From a virus, in IMG/VR virus record IMGVR_UViG_3300012936_000067, positions 1-34,966 of that record: a stretch of DNA of 34,966 nucleotides; one strand, 5' to 3'. The notes beneath the pieces are model-generated. The model was not told the DNA's origin. It did no database searches and saw only the letters and a program-made list of their open reading frames with translations. The position numbers were made by a program, and so were the translations under genes. Below, piece after piece: positions 22,500-30,202 of the stretch. The first letter of the stretch is position 1, and the number at the start of each line of letters is the position of its first letter.

Positions 22500-23228
22500 T
22501 CAGGTTCCTGAGGAACCAAACCCCTTGGATCCACGATCCCCGTACCGCTCAGCGGCAGCGTGAACGTCTTCCATCGAGCCGTCCATGACCTTGAGAGCCG
22601 GGATGGGGATAGGAATGGCCTGCACGACCCGAGAACCCTTGGGGAGGGTGACGGGCTGGTCGGTGGGGTTGTGGACCATGGCGAACAGTTCACCGGAGTA
22701 CCCTGCGTCGATGACGCCGGGGATGACCATCAGCTTGTGCTTCGACCACGTGCTGCTGCGCCCCACAAGGAACAACCATGTTCCGGGGGGTGGGACCATG
22801 CGGGTACCACTGGGAACGTTGGAGTGGGTGTGGGGAGGAACCACAACGTCTTCGCTGGTGTACACATCCCACCCAGCATCGGTTTCGTGGGCCTTTTCGA
22901 ATTCACCATGAGTGACGAGGGGGTTGCCAATCGAGGGACCAGGACCAGCCCCCCGATTGGTGTCACCCATGAACAACGCGATGGCGGCGTAGTTGATGGT
23001 GTCGAGAACGTCGTCGCGTACAGCTTCAAAGTCCTCTTCACCAGTCTCCAGCCAGCGTCTGATGCGAACACCCTTGTCGTGGATCATGCGACCCAGGACA
23101 CCGTGCACCCCCTGGTCATCAAGGTTGGAGGTGCCACGAAGCTGAGCCTTCTCGGTCATGACCCCGAAGGCTTCATCGATTCGGTCCTTGACTCCTTCAA
23201 GGAACTGGCGGGTGTTTTCATCAGACAT
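22500..23228 (-). CDS. MazG/Nmad1-like domain fused to trimeric dUTPase
   Basis: 242 residues. Residues 110-242 carry all five dUTPase motifs: DAGWDV (117-122), GRSS (156-159), GVIDAGYSGEL (171-181, catalytic Asp174), GSRVVQAI (198-205) and RGSKGFGSSG (232-241). dUTPase turns dUTP to dUMP and PPi. Residues 1-90 are all helical with HGVLGRMIHDKGVRIRRW and RDDVLDTINYAAIALF, resembling DUF1599/Nmad1, a MazG-like pyrophosphohydrolase relative tied to modified-nucleotide systems. The fusion is unusual. It is 17 bases downstream of purZ with GGAG as ribosome site. MazZ, which makes dGMP from dGTP in known Z phages, is a MazG-type enzyme; the N-terminal domain may do the same here, by inference. Confidence 0.85.
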   Translation of the reverse strand: MSDENTRQFLEGVKDRIDEAFGVMTEKAQLRGTSNLDDQGVHGVLGRMIHDKGVRIRRWLETGEEDFEAVRDDVLDTINYAAIALFMGDTNRGAGPGPSIGNPLVTHGEFEKAHETDAGWDVYTSEDVVVPPHTHSNVPSGTRMVPPPGTWLFLVGRSSTWSKHKLMVIPGVIDAGYSGELFAMVHNPTDQPVTLPKGSRVVQAIPIPIPALKVMDGSMEDVHAAAERYGDRGSKGFGSSGT

Positions 23229-23245
23229 TTCGGTCGTTCTCCGTT

Positions 23246-24325
23246 CTAAAAGAGGATGGTTTCGCTGGCCTTCGGCCCAATGCTGATACCGGCGACAGTA
23301 ATCCCGTTTACCCCATTGATCTCGTCAACGATAGCCTGGGTCTCAGGGGCGAGAGTGCCGTCCTCGTTGACAGGCTTTCCACCATCGAGGTAATCGCAGA
23401 AGGTCAGGAGAACCTTGCCCGAACCGTTGCGAGCCACGGAACGCTTGAACTCCTTCATGTTGAAGCGACCGATGCGACGGACCTTCTTGGTAACGGTGGT
23501 GCGTTCGATTACCTCACGACCTGCGGACTCGGAGACCTCTTCCCAGGTCATTTCGCCGGGGAGAGGTCCAGAGGGACCAGCGACGCGGATCGGCATGGTG
23601 CGGGTGGCGTACCACACGACCACGGGGCGGTCACCGGGGGGAACCCCAGCCTCGGACATCATGGAGGCAACACCAATGTCAGCACTGGTGGTCTTCGGCC
23701 ACGGTCCGTGGAGAAGCGAGAGGCCAGCCCCCTGAGTTCCCTCCAGCAGAATGCGGTCGCCCTGCTGGATGATCTCGACGGTGTCGGCCTCAATCCAGCG
23801 GCCCTTCAGCCCACGGGAAGCGACAGTGCCAGTGGAAAGTTCTCCATGCCAACCGAGGCCACGAGCGATGTGGACAGCGCGAGCGATGCCGACACCCTTG
23901 CCGGTGGAGCCGATCTTGGCGTGAGCGTCACCCTTGGTGCCACCCTCGAAATCGCGGTGGTCCTGGGCGATCACAGCGGCGTTGGAATCGACGTAGAGAC
24001 GGTTGGTGATGTAGCCCTCACCGTATTCAGCCTCGATGCTGTCGATCTCCTTGTTGATCTGGTCGGGGTCGAACAGAGCGCCCGCACCGATGACCAGCTT
24101 GGTGGTGGGATCCTCCCAAGCACACGGAATGGACTGCATGACCCACGCCTTGCCGTCCTTGGTGTAGAAGGTGTGCCCAGCGTTGGGACCACCAGTCCGG
24201 ACGGCGACGTCGAACCCGTTCCCGTCGTCCATGTTCTTGATAAGGCAGTCTACGACCTTGCCCTTGCCTTCACTGCCGAACTGTGCGCCAATGACTGCTA
24301 CAACTTCTCTCTTTCTACCGTTCAT
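23246..24325 (-). CDS. purZ: PurZ-type 2-aminoadenylosuccinate synthetase
   Basis: 359 residues from ATG at 24325 (AGGA 8 bases upstream); an ATG at 24332 sits directly on that site. The adenylosuccinate synthetase fold is clear: P-loop-like GAQFGSEGKGKVVD, GGPNAGHTFYTKDG with His51, and EGTQGAGLSLLHGPWP. In PurA the first motif is G-D-E-G-K-G-K and its Asp is the catalytic base; here it is Ser18. Asp-to-Ser at this site and a short length (PurA has about 430 residues) are the marks of phage PurZ, which condenses dGMP with aspartate to give the precursor of dZMP (2-aminoadenine). Codons are strongly biased, suggesting high expression. Host PurB would complete the step. Confidence 0.85.
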   Translation of the reverse strand: MNGRKREVVAVIGAQFGSEGKGKVVDCLIKNMDDGNGFDVAVRTGGPNAGHTFYTKDGKAWVMQSIPCAWEDPTTKLVIGAGALFDPDQINKEIDSIEAEYGEGYITNRLYVDSNAAVIAQDHRDFEGGTKGDAHAKIGSTGKGVGIARAVHIARGLGWHGELSTGTVASRGLKGRWIEADTVEIIQQGDRILLEGTQGAGLSLLHGPWPKTTSADIGVASMMSEAGVPPGDRPVVVWYATRTMPIRVAGPSGPLPGEMTWEEVSESAGREVIERTTVTKKVRRIGRFNMKEFKRSVARNGSGKVLLTFCDYLDGGKPVNEDGTLAPETQAIVDEINGVNGITVAGISIGPKASETILF

Positions 24326-24335
24326 GAGTTCCATC

Positions 24336-24557
24336 CTAAGGTTTTAGGGGGTTGGGGAGTATACCACTTGGAGAGTTCCTACTTACCTCCACGCGGTCAT
24401 AACGAATATGTGGGGTTTCTACGAAGAAGTCCCACAGTGGCTCAAAGATTCTTGGTTCCCCCGTTTTGGATCCATTGACCTCAACTTCACCATCCCAAAC
24501 CACGGTTTGGACGTGGGGAAAATCAGAAAATACCGACAAAATCGCAGGAGGAATCAT
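24336..24557 (-). CDS. Small hypothetical protein upstream of purZ
   Basis: 73 residues from ATG at 24557, which overlaps the upstream TGA by four bases (ATGA); GAGGAA lies about 10 bases before. Its stop is 10 bases from the purZ ATG. The sequence (SVFSDFPHVQTVVWDGEVEV, then EPRIFEPLWDFFVETPHIRYDRVEV) looks like a small beta-rich fold. A longer frame from 24713 overlaps the upstream gene and is not needed. No family recognised; the coupled position makes an accessory role with purZ possible. Confidence 0.65.
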   Translation of the reverse strand: MIPPAILSVFSDFPHVQTVVWDGEVEVNGSKTGEPRIFEPLWDFFVETPHIRYDRVEVSRNSPSGILPNPLKP

Positions 24558-25075
24558 TTTATTATTACGATTCCTCTGGAAGGATTGTGGACCAGCACCC
24601 CAGATTTGTTCCCGTCGAATTTGTAAACGGTCCCAACGTATTCTCGGCCTGGGACCATTACGGCCCACGAAGAGGGAAGCCAGGATGCAGGGGCTCTGTC
24701 CATGTTGAGGCACAGACTTATATCGAATTCGTCGCCATAAAGGAGCGTGAAGTCAGAGAATCCGTAGTAGGAGAGGTGGTTCATACCCTCCAAAACCCCC
24801 TCTTTGGTGGGGGGATGGACGTTACCCCACCCCTTATCCAGCCCCTCCTGAGCGACTGATTCCACTATTTCTCTGTATATAGTGTCTGTGTCAGCACTTC
24901 TCATGGCGAGGCGAAGGAAACCCCCTTCAAAAGCTCTGGCGACCCATATAAGGGACCGACTGGAGGAAATTAAAAAGGGGCCAGCTTCAGGGTCAGACGG
25001 AGCTGGAACCCGGTCGAGCATAATAGGAGTTTTCTTGTGGTGGAGGGGTATGACCACCAAGAGGTTAGAATTCAT
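24554..25075 (-). CDS. Hypothetical protein
   Basis: 173 residues from ATG at 25075, which overlaps the previous TGA by four bases, with GAGG 8 bases upstream. N-terminal strands (NLLVVIPLHHKKTPIML) are followed by an acidic alpha/beta domain with FTLLYGDEFDISLCLNM and a C-terminal strand set (GVLVHNPSRGIVIIK). No motif recognised. Middle of a four-gene overlapping run that ends at purZ. Confidence 0.65.
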   Translation of the reverse strand: MNSNLLVVIPLHHKKTPIMLDRVPAPSDPEAGPFLISSSRSLIWVARAFEGGFLRLAMRSADTDTIYREIVESVAQEGLDKGWGNVHPPTKEGVLEGMNHLSYYGFSDFTLLYGDEFDISLCLNMDRAPASWLPSSWAVMVPGREYVGTVYKFDGNKSGVLVHNPSRGIVIIK

Positions 25076-25506
25076 CCGAACAACCTCTGCCACCAAGACT
25101 TCTTAACAGGTGGAAGCTCCTGGGAGAGAACAGGAAGCTCCGGTTCAGAAGTCGCGGCCTCTACGATTTTGTCTATCATGGACCTGGCTTGTTCCGCTTC
25201 CTCTTCGGAGTCAGCCCAAAGCGTTACCCCGCCCATCCTTCCGACAAGGGAACCATTGGGCATTAGGGGCTGGTCGGGCTGGTAATCCAGTACCCACATC
25301 AGGGCAGCAACATCCGGGAACTGCTGGGCTATAACGTGAACGGGAGAAACCGAGAAGAATTCCCTGTAGTCAGATTTGATACTTTCCACTTCTTTGGAGG
25401 GCCACTCGCCCTTCCCCAGGTGACGGAATCTGGCACGCAGAATCTTCTTCACATGGCGGTACTGCGCCTGCTGAAGTTTGCGTCTGGTTTCGCCTTCCGT
25501 TTTCAT
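25072..25506 (-). CDS. Hypothetical protein
   Basis: 144 residues, ATG overlapping the upstream TGA (ATGA). The first 50 residues are a basic helix (RRKLQQAQYRHVKKILRARF). The middle has VIAQQFPDVAALMWVLDYQP, then an acidic helix (ADSEEEAEQARSMIDKIVEA). It ends PPVKKSWWQRLFG, a short basic-aromatic tail that might contact membrane or a partner such as the clamp. No family recognised. Confidence 0.65.
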   Translation of the reverse strand: MKTEGETRRKLQQAQYRHVKKILRARFRHLGKGEWPSKEVESIKSDYREFFSVSPVHVIAQQFPDVAALMWVLDYQPDQPLMPNGSLVGRMGGVTLWADSEEEAEQARSMIDKIVEAATSEPELPVLSQELPPVKKSWWQRLFG

Positions 25507-26189
25507 CCCTTACCTAACTTCCTAAAAGTCGCTCGGCCCCCGGAATTCTTGATCCTATAGGCCGTATCCGCCGCTTCAACCAACGCAGGGTTGTGGGTCA
25601 CACTGAGTATGTCCATCCCCAACCGGTCGCATAGCAACGATAGGAAAGTACCCACGCGAGGCACATAGTGTTCAGACACAGCAGCAAGAGATTCGTCCAG
25701 AAGAAGGAGTGGTCGCATGTTTCTGCGGTTCACAACCACTATCCGGAGAAGAACGGATTCCACAGTTGCGATCGACCCCCCACAGGAGTCGATGCAGGAA
25801 CCCTCAGTCACGGTTCCATCAGGGAGCTTCTGAACAGTAGAAAGCTCAACTGAAACTTTCCCCCGTTTGACCGAAATATCGGAAGAAACGGACAGATCGA
25901 GGTCATCGAACACAGCTTGAAGACCTTCCGTCAAGAGGCTCTCGACCGCTCTAACGTTGCTGATGACTTCTTTGTCTATCAGCACTCGGAACAGGTCCGA
26001 AACTCTCGCCAGGATCTCAGACTCCCCCTCCAGCTTTATGACTTTGGCCTCTGTGGTGGCCAAAGTGGAGGCACAGGAACTCCGAAGGGTGTCCAATTGC
26101 AGGAACCTTGATTTGACTTCTTCAAGTCTCAAAGTGGCATCCGACAGCGAAGGAGTAGGAATTGGATTCATCGGATTCAGGGTCGTCAT
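25503..26189 (-). CDS. C-terminal half of SbcC/Rad50-like ATPase
   Basis: 228 residues. It contains the ABC signature region (SCIDSCGGSIATVESVLLR, residues 131-148), Walker B (PLLLLDES, 160-167, with Asp165 and Glu166) and the H-loop (SVTHNP, His199), but no Walker A. A short coiled coil occupies residues 20-60. This is the C-terminal lobe of a Rad50/SbcC/gp46 ATPase. The N-terminal lobe is the separate gene at 30203-31408. Together with the Mre11 homologue they would form a complex that trims DNA ends. The start overlaps the clamp gene by 68 bases; ATG at 26189 or 26171, neither with a strong ribosome site. Confidence 0.8.
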   Translation of the reverse strand: MTTLNPMNPIPTPSLSDATLRLEEVKSRFLQLDTLRSSCASTLATTEAKVIKLEGESEILARVSDLFRVLIDKEVISNVRAVESLLTEGLQAVFDDLDLSVSSDISVKRGKVSVELSTVQKLPDGTVTEGSCIDSCGGSIATVESVLLRIVVVNRRNMRPLLLLDESLAAVSEHYVPRVGTFLSLLCDRLGMDILSVTHNPALVEAADTAYRIKNSGGRATFRKLGKG

Positions 26190-27288
26190 GGTACATGGTC
26201 ACATACCCCTTCTGGCCCGCCTTGTAGACCCCCACCCTCAACTCGGAAATGCTGAAAAGCCCGAATAGGTCGATGAAATAGTGGTAGTCGATGAAGAACT
26301 CAAGATTCTCCCCACCCTCCTCTGCCTGAGTGTGGATCATGGGGTAAGAGTCCTTACCCCCCGCCGCAGACGGCATGGAAAGGGTGACCGACTCCCCCTG
26401 GATAGAGAAGTGGGCCGTGTGATGACCTCTGGGCGCTGAAGCCGTAAGAACGGACAGAGCGGTCTGGAATTCTTCGCTGTGCAGGTTGATGTAAGCATGG
26501 CACTTCTGGTCCTTCCCAGGAGTGAGAACTTTCGCGGGAAGAAGAGAAAGTCTGGCAACACCAATGTAGGTTCCATCAGGTCTGGCGAAAAAGTCGAACT
26601 CCGAACCTCCTTCTTCCTTGGGCCTCTTAGATTCCTTGATGTAGACAGGGTTATCCACGGTGTCTTTATCGTCTATGAACTTCTGGACAGTGGGGATATC
26701 CTTGAAGGGAACCCTGATGTTGATACCCTCGTAGGGCAATCCGACGTTCACCACCCCTCTCTGGTCTGTAGAAGCGATGGAATCCCCCCAGGCCACCAAC
26801 TGGCAGTTTTCTGGCTTCAGTGTGTCTTCCTGGGAAACCATGGTCTTACCAGCTGCGAGGGCTCTTGAGAGCACAACTGGGTCTACCTTACAGCAGTCTT
26901 CTGCCTTATCGTAGAGAGAGTCCCAGCCCCTGAACCCGTTAGGGTCGAGGCTTCGGAACTTGACCTTGCTCCTGCCACACTTAGCGGTAACCTCACCGTC
27001 CTTGTGGGACAAAGTTATGACGTTATTTCCACTGTTGATGGTGTTGACCCACTTGATAAGACGCCAAGCCTCAACGGTGAACCTCGGGTCCTCTCCCTCT
27101 TCCACCTCTGTGGTGCAGACCACCGGACAAACTGAGAAAGTCCTGGTGGACTTGCTCAGGATTTCGGCAGTTTCATCCGGAAGTACCCGGAACAAAAAGT
27201 TGGAAGACATTCCCCCTTTGTTGTCGATACAAAGGTTGGCTATGCGAAGAGCGGAAAGAAGGTAATCAGGGGCGACTGTGATTTTCAT
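26122..27288 (-). CDS. DnaN-like sliding clamp
   Basis: 388 residues, the length of bacterial beta clamps. The pattern fits three repeats of the clamp fold: FTVEAWRLIKWVNTINS then VITLSHKDGEVTAKCGRSKVKFRSL; a central domain with LSRALAAGKTMVSQED; and a last part with FIDYHYFIDLFGLFSISELRVGVYK. It would tether the phage DNA polymerase, which is not in this window. The ATG follows GAGGCATAAAA and lies 2 bases past the coiled-coil gene. Similarity is by fold pattern rather than strong motifs. Confidence 0.75.
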   Translation of the reverse strand: MKITVAPDYLLSALRIANLCIDNKGGMSSNFLFRVLPDETAEILSKSTRTFSVCPVVCTTEVEEGEDPRFTVEAWRLIKWVNTINSGNNVITLSHKDGEVTAKCGRSKVKFRSLDPNGFRGWDSLYDKAEDCCKVDPVVLSRALAAGKTMVSQEDTLKPENCQLVAWGDSIASTDQRGVVNVGLPYEGINIRVPFKDIPTVQKFIDDKDTVDNPVYIKESKRPKEEGGSEFDFFARPDGTYIGVARLSLLPAKVLTPGKDQKCHAYINLHSEEFQTALSVLTASAPRGHHTAHFSIQGESVTLSMPSAAGGKDSYPMIHTQAEEGGENLEFFIDYHYFIDLFGLFSISELRVGVYKAGQKGYVTMYHDDPESDESNSYSFAVGCHFET

Positions 27289-27290
27289 TT

Positions 27291-27563
27291 TTATGCCTCG
27301 TACTTCTCAAGGGCAGAGGCGGCGTCCTCAAGCTTCGACTCAAAGTCCTCAAGGGAGGACCTCAAAGCGGACTCCAACTGCTGCAAGGTTTCAGAAAGGG
27401 TGTCTGGGTCGAGATTGTTGTCGTGTATCTCTTTCCTGACGGCCTCCAAACGCGAAGCTGCTGCTTCTTTCTTTCCGGCGATCTTCTGGGATTTTGCTTT
27501 AAGCTTGTCCCTTTTCTCGATGGCAAGTTTAAGTCTGGTATCATCGTCAAGAAGCTCTTCCAC
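27291..27563 (-). CDS. Small coiled-coil protein
   Basis: 90 residues from GTG at 27563 (GAGG 6 bases upstream); a GTG at 27611 has no usable site. It is entirely helical with heptad-like charge (IEKRDKLKAKSQKIAGK, then ETLQQLESALRSSLEDFE and LEDAASALEKYEA) and a break around NNLDPDTL that would form a hairpin of two helices. This resembles an isolated coiled-coil arm. Lying between the two SbcC halves, it might supply or cap the missing arm, but this is inference. Confidence 0.65.
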   Translation of the reverse strand: MEELLDDDTRLKLAIEKRDKLKAKSQKIAGKKEAAASRLEAVRKEIHDNNLDPDTLSETLQQLESALRSSLEDFESKLEDAASALEKYEA

Positions 27564-27613
27564 GTCTAACCTCGTTTTGTCAAAATTACAACGAAAGAGG
27601 GAGCCCCACACCC

Positions 27614-28567
27614 CTAAATGGTGAAGAATTTGACGCCACCCTCTTCTTTGGTGGGGTTTATATCCAGTTCTACTGGAGCCTTCTTCTTATATTTGGCTGC
27701 GTTGGCGGCTCTCTGGGACTGGCGGTCAGGGCATACCGATTCGTAGTCACACATCCTACACTTGGATGGGACAGGGTTGGGTGCGAACTTCCCCTGCCTC
27801 ATGGACTTCTTTACTTTTATGACCCGCTGAGCAAGACCCTGTAGGTCTTCCTCGTCAAAGTCGACCCATTCCACCCCAGTTTCGATTATCTCGGACCCGT
27901 CTTCGCCATAGGTGACCATCCCATAGGGGAACCTATACCAGACAAAAGCAAGGCGGTCTGGCATCCTCTTGTAAGACAACTTGAAAAGAAGCGCATACCA
28001 CCGGAGTTGGTCCGGGTCGGAGTACTTCATCTTCCACTTGGTATTTTTGCCGTCGATGATCGTGATACCAGTGTCGTCACGCCGGATTATGGTGTCGGCC
28101 CTCCCCCCGATGGAGGTCCACTTGTTTATCCATCCGTAGATGTTTACTTCCGCCTTGGCGTAGGGACCCAAAAACCTATGTGCTTTCATGGTCTTGAGAT
28201 AACCATGAACCCCGTCCTCTACCACCTGAAGAGCTTCAGAACGGGTTATTCTGGAATTTCGCCAGTTGATATTGTTGCGAGGCTTGGACTCCTGCCTTTC
28301 AAACTCTTTCCTGGCAATCTTCTGCATGGTTTCAAGAAGGTTCTTTGGGTCCTTATACAATTCCCCGTTGTACATCTTTTCCACAGCGTACTGAATGGCT
28401 ATCCCCATCACAGCGTGCTCTTTAGAGTCATCTGACGGGTTGGGCTTTGACCTTCCCTCCCCGCCACCACAGTCTATACCATCCCAACCTTTTGTCCACA
28501 AAAACTTCTGCGGACAGTCCTCGTACATCTTGAAATGGGACCAGTATAAAGTAGAAGACTCGTTCAT
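27614..28567 (-). CDS. PD-(D/E)XK nuclease, Cas4/AddB type with Fe-S cysteines
   Basis: 317 residues. The nuclease core is GGRADTIIRRDD followed by GITIIDGKNTKW (Asp, then D-x-K) and a QLRWYALLF helix. Cys18 in YEDCPQKFLW and three Cys in KCRMCDYESVC near the C-terminus give the one-plus-three arrangement that binds a 4Fe-4S cluster in AddB and Cas4. Such enzymes are 5'-3' DNA exonucleases in recombination. It is coupled to the Mre11 gene (15-base gap, GAGGTACCC site), so DNA end processing is likely. There is no CRISPR array or cas1/2 nearby. Confidence 0.85.
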   Translation of the reverse strand: MNESSTLYWSHFKMYEDCPQKFLWTKGWDGIDCGGGEGRSKPNPSDDSKEHAVMGIAIQYAVEKMYNGELYKDPKNLLETMQKIARKEFERQESKPRNNINWRNSRITRSEALQVVEDGVHGYLKTMKAHRFLGPYAKAEVNIYGWINKWTSIGGRADTIIRRDDTGITIIDGKNTKWKMKYSDPDQLRWYALLFKLSYKRMPDRLAFVWYRFPYGMVTYGEDGSEIIETGVEWVDFDEEDLQGLAQRVIKVKKSMRQGKFAPNPVPSKCRMCDYESVCPDRQSQRAANAAKYKKKAPVELDINPTKEEGGVKFFTI

Positions 28568-28581
28568 GGGTACCTCAGCAA

Positions 28582-29559
28582 TTACACTGTACCCATTTGC
28601 TCCAGATAAGAGAGGGCGCGTTCTCTAACCTCGTTAGGGACTTCCCCCATACTCGCTACAGTCTCAGAAAGGGAGATTCCTCCTTCTGTAGGCTGCAGAG
28701 ACTCGCGAATGGAGTTGACGAACGAGTCCATTTCTACCTGTCTCTTCACCTGGCGCTCCCGACCTTCCAAGTCGAACACTTCTTCTGCGGGACGGACGTT
28801 GAGCGGTACAACCTCGACTTTGACGCCCTTCTCAGTGCACCGGAGCACAGCTGCAGAAGGAATCCGGTCGAGATTATCCTGTGAGAGCGACCCGCGCGTC
28901 AGACTTCCTATGTTCACAAACTGCTTGCCGCCGATCTCCTCGACCCCTTGGTTCTTGTGCCAGTGGCCGAACAGAAACACGTCGGGAGCGGTGTCCAATA
29001 GGTCCGCGTATTTGATGATATCCTCACCCTCAAACATAGTTCCGCCTCTGTGGGAGGCAAGAACGTGAGCCACGCAGATAAGGATATCCTCGTCACCCCT
29101 CTCTATGGAGGTGAACCGCTCCATATCGTAGGACGTGCCGTGATAAGGGATGCCGACCACGCGGACCTTGACCCCGTGGAACTCCTCAAACACGGCCTCA
29201 TGCTCGTCGTAGAGCCGCTTGAACACGCCTGTGCTGAACAGGACGCCCAACGGCTGCTGGGGCAGGAAGGAGTAGTCGCCGTAAACCGCGTCGTGGTTCC
29301 CCGGAGTGCAGTAGACTGGGCACGGGTAGGTGCTGTGGTGTTCTGCCGTCCGGTGAACGAGAGCATGACTGTTCCGACCGGGCGACTTGACGTGGAAATA
29401 ATCGCCGCCGTCTATGATAGCAGCAGCGTTGACCTCTCGGGCGAGGTCACGAACCTGCCCCAGCTTGTCGAACACAGCGTCCGCCCAGTTATCGGTGCGG
29501 GAGGACGGTGAACGGTCAGAAAGGTGAACGTCGGTTCTCCAGACGAGATTGATGCTCAC
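28582..29559 (-). CDS. Mre11/SbcD-like nuclease
   Basis: 325 residues from GTG at 29559 with AGGAGG 6 bases upstream; the TTG at 29577 overlaps that site. Metallophosphoesterase motifs are complete: Asp10/His12 (TDVHLSD), Asp53 (IDGGDYF), GNHD at 87-90, a conserved His (CVAHVLASHR) and GHWH near 205. In T4 (gp47) and bacteria (SbcD) this nuclease works with the SMC-like ATPase gp46/SbcC. Both halves of such an ATPase are encoded on either side of this gene. Confidence 0.9.
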   Translation of the reverse strand: MSINLVWRTDVHLSDRSPSSRTDNWADAVFDKLGQVRDLAREVNAAAIIDGGDYFHVKSPGRNSHALVHRTAEHHSTYPCPVYCTPGNHDAVYGDYSFLPQQPLGVLFSTGVFKRLYDEHEAVFEEFHGVKVRVVGIPYHGTSYDMERFTSIERGDEDILICVAHVLASHRGGTMFEGEDIIKYADLLDTAPDVFLFGHWHKNQGVEEIGGKQFVNIGSLTRGSLSQDNLDRIPSAAVLRCTEKGVKVEVVPLNVRPAEEVFDLEGRERQVKRQVEMDSFVNSIRESLQPTEGGISLSETVASMGEVPNEVRERALSYLEQMGTV

Positions 29560-29573
29560 AGATCGCCTCCTGA

Positions 29574-29597
29574 CCAATTAAGTTTATCCCCAATTGG
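29574..29597 (-). promoter_or_regulatory. Inverted repeat and possible promoter before the Mre11 gene
   Basis: CCAATT (29574-29579) and AATTGG (29592-29597) flank GGGGATAAACTT on the minus strand. GATAAACTT resembles the GATAACTTT found before leader genes. It lies 15 bases before the GTG. The 75-base gap also has a 6-bp hairpin at 29622-29639 over the stop of the previous gene. Confidence 0.3.
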
Positions 29598-29636
29598 AAT
29601 TACAGAGGATGGGAGAAGTGCTGACCCCCGTGAGGG

Positions 29637-29990
29637 TCACGCTCCCCCAAGAGTCCAATCGTCTGGCCCTACAAAGCCGAGGTGTACACAGCCGTAGGCC
29701 CGACACGCAGCGGGGTCCACGTCTTCGCCGATGAACAAGTAGGCGTATACAGCCAACGACCCATCGTTCTGCCACAAGTAGAAGATGTGATGATCCAGAG
29801 CAAATGGACCCCATGAATCGTGTTTGCCACGCGTCGTGAACTCGGGCACCACGAACGTCGGCTTCGACTCGCGAAAGAACAGGTAATCGGGGTAAACAAC
29901 CGGGCGGTTGCTACCGCAGGAAAGATCTCTAACGGGTGGTGGTAGAGAGGCAGACGGTGCCAGGTACTTCTGGTCAGGGGGTTGCTTCAT
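29637..29990 (-). CDS. Hypothetical protein
   Basis: 117 residues from ATG at 29990, which overlaps the upstream TGA by four bases and follows GGAGG. A Pro-rich N-terminus (PSASLPPPVRD) precedes a strand-rich part: VVYPDYLFFRESKPTFVVPEF, DHHIFYLWQNDGSLAVYAYLF and ACRAYGCVHLGFVG. No family recognised. It sits inside the recombination operon. Confidence 0.65.
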   Translation of the reverse strand: MKQPPDQKYLAPSASLPPPVRDLSCGSNRPVVYPDYLFFRESKPTFVVPEFTTRGKHDSWGPFALDHHIFYLWQNDGSLAVYAYLFIGEDVDPAACRAYGCVHLGFVGPDDWTLGGA

Positions 29991-30193
29991 TGTGCCTCCA
30001 AGAGAGACACAAACTGCTCCCAATTGATTCGGACGCCGTTCGCTCGGCGAGTGCGTCCCCTGCACCACGTGAAACCGGATTTGCTGATGATAAGGTCTCC
30101 GAGGTGGTCACCGTTTGTGTTCCTGACCTCGATCTCGATGCCTTTGTTCTTGATTTCCATTTCTACGGCGAGTTTCTTTATTCTAACCTTCAC
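29987..30193 (-). CDS. Small basic protein, possibly ssDNA-binding
   Basis: 68 residues from GTG at 30193 with AGGAGA 5 bases upstream. The first half is alternating charged strand (MKVRIKKLAVEMEIKNKG). The second half, HLGDLIISKSGFTWCRGRT then GVRINWEQFVSLLEAQ, recalls the strand-helix pattern of small PC4/YdbC-like single-strand binding proteins; this is only a resemblance. It follows the SbcC N-half by 9 bases. Confidence 0.6.
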   Translation of the reverse strand: MKVRIKKLAVEMEIKNKGIEIEVRNTNGDHLGDLIISKSGFTWCRGRTRRANGVRINWEQFVSLLEAQ

Positions 30194-30202
30194 GACAGTC
30201 TC

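Noticed and set aside
23246-24325. Ordinary host-type PurA
   Set aside because: The catalytic Asp is Ser and the chain is about 70 residues shorter than PurA.
24336-24713. 125-residue minus-strand gene
   Set aside because: Its first half overlaps the 24554-25075 gene; the internal ATG at 24557 with an ATGA overlap is the better start.
27614-28567. Cas4 of a CRISPR system
   Set aside because: No repeat array, cas1 or cas2 is visible, and the gene is embedded in a recombination operon.
29050-29511. Plus-strand frame of 153 codons in the Mre11 region
   Set aside because: It is antisense to the conserved nuclease core.
29622-29639. 6-bp hairpin as an intrinsic terminator
   Set aside because: No T run follows on the minus strand and the operon appears to continue.
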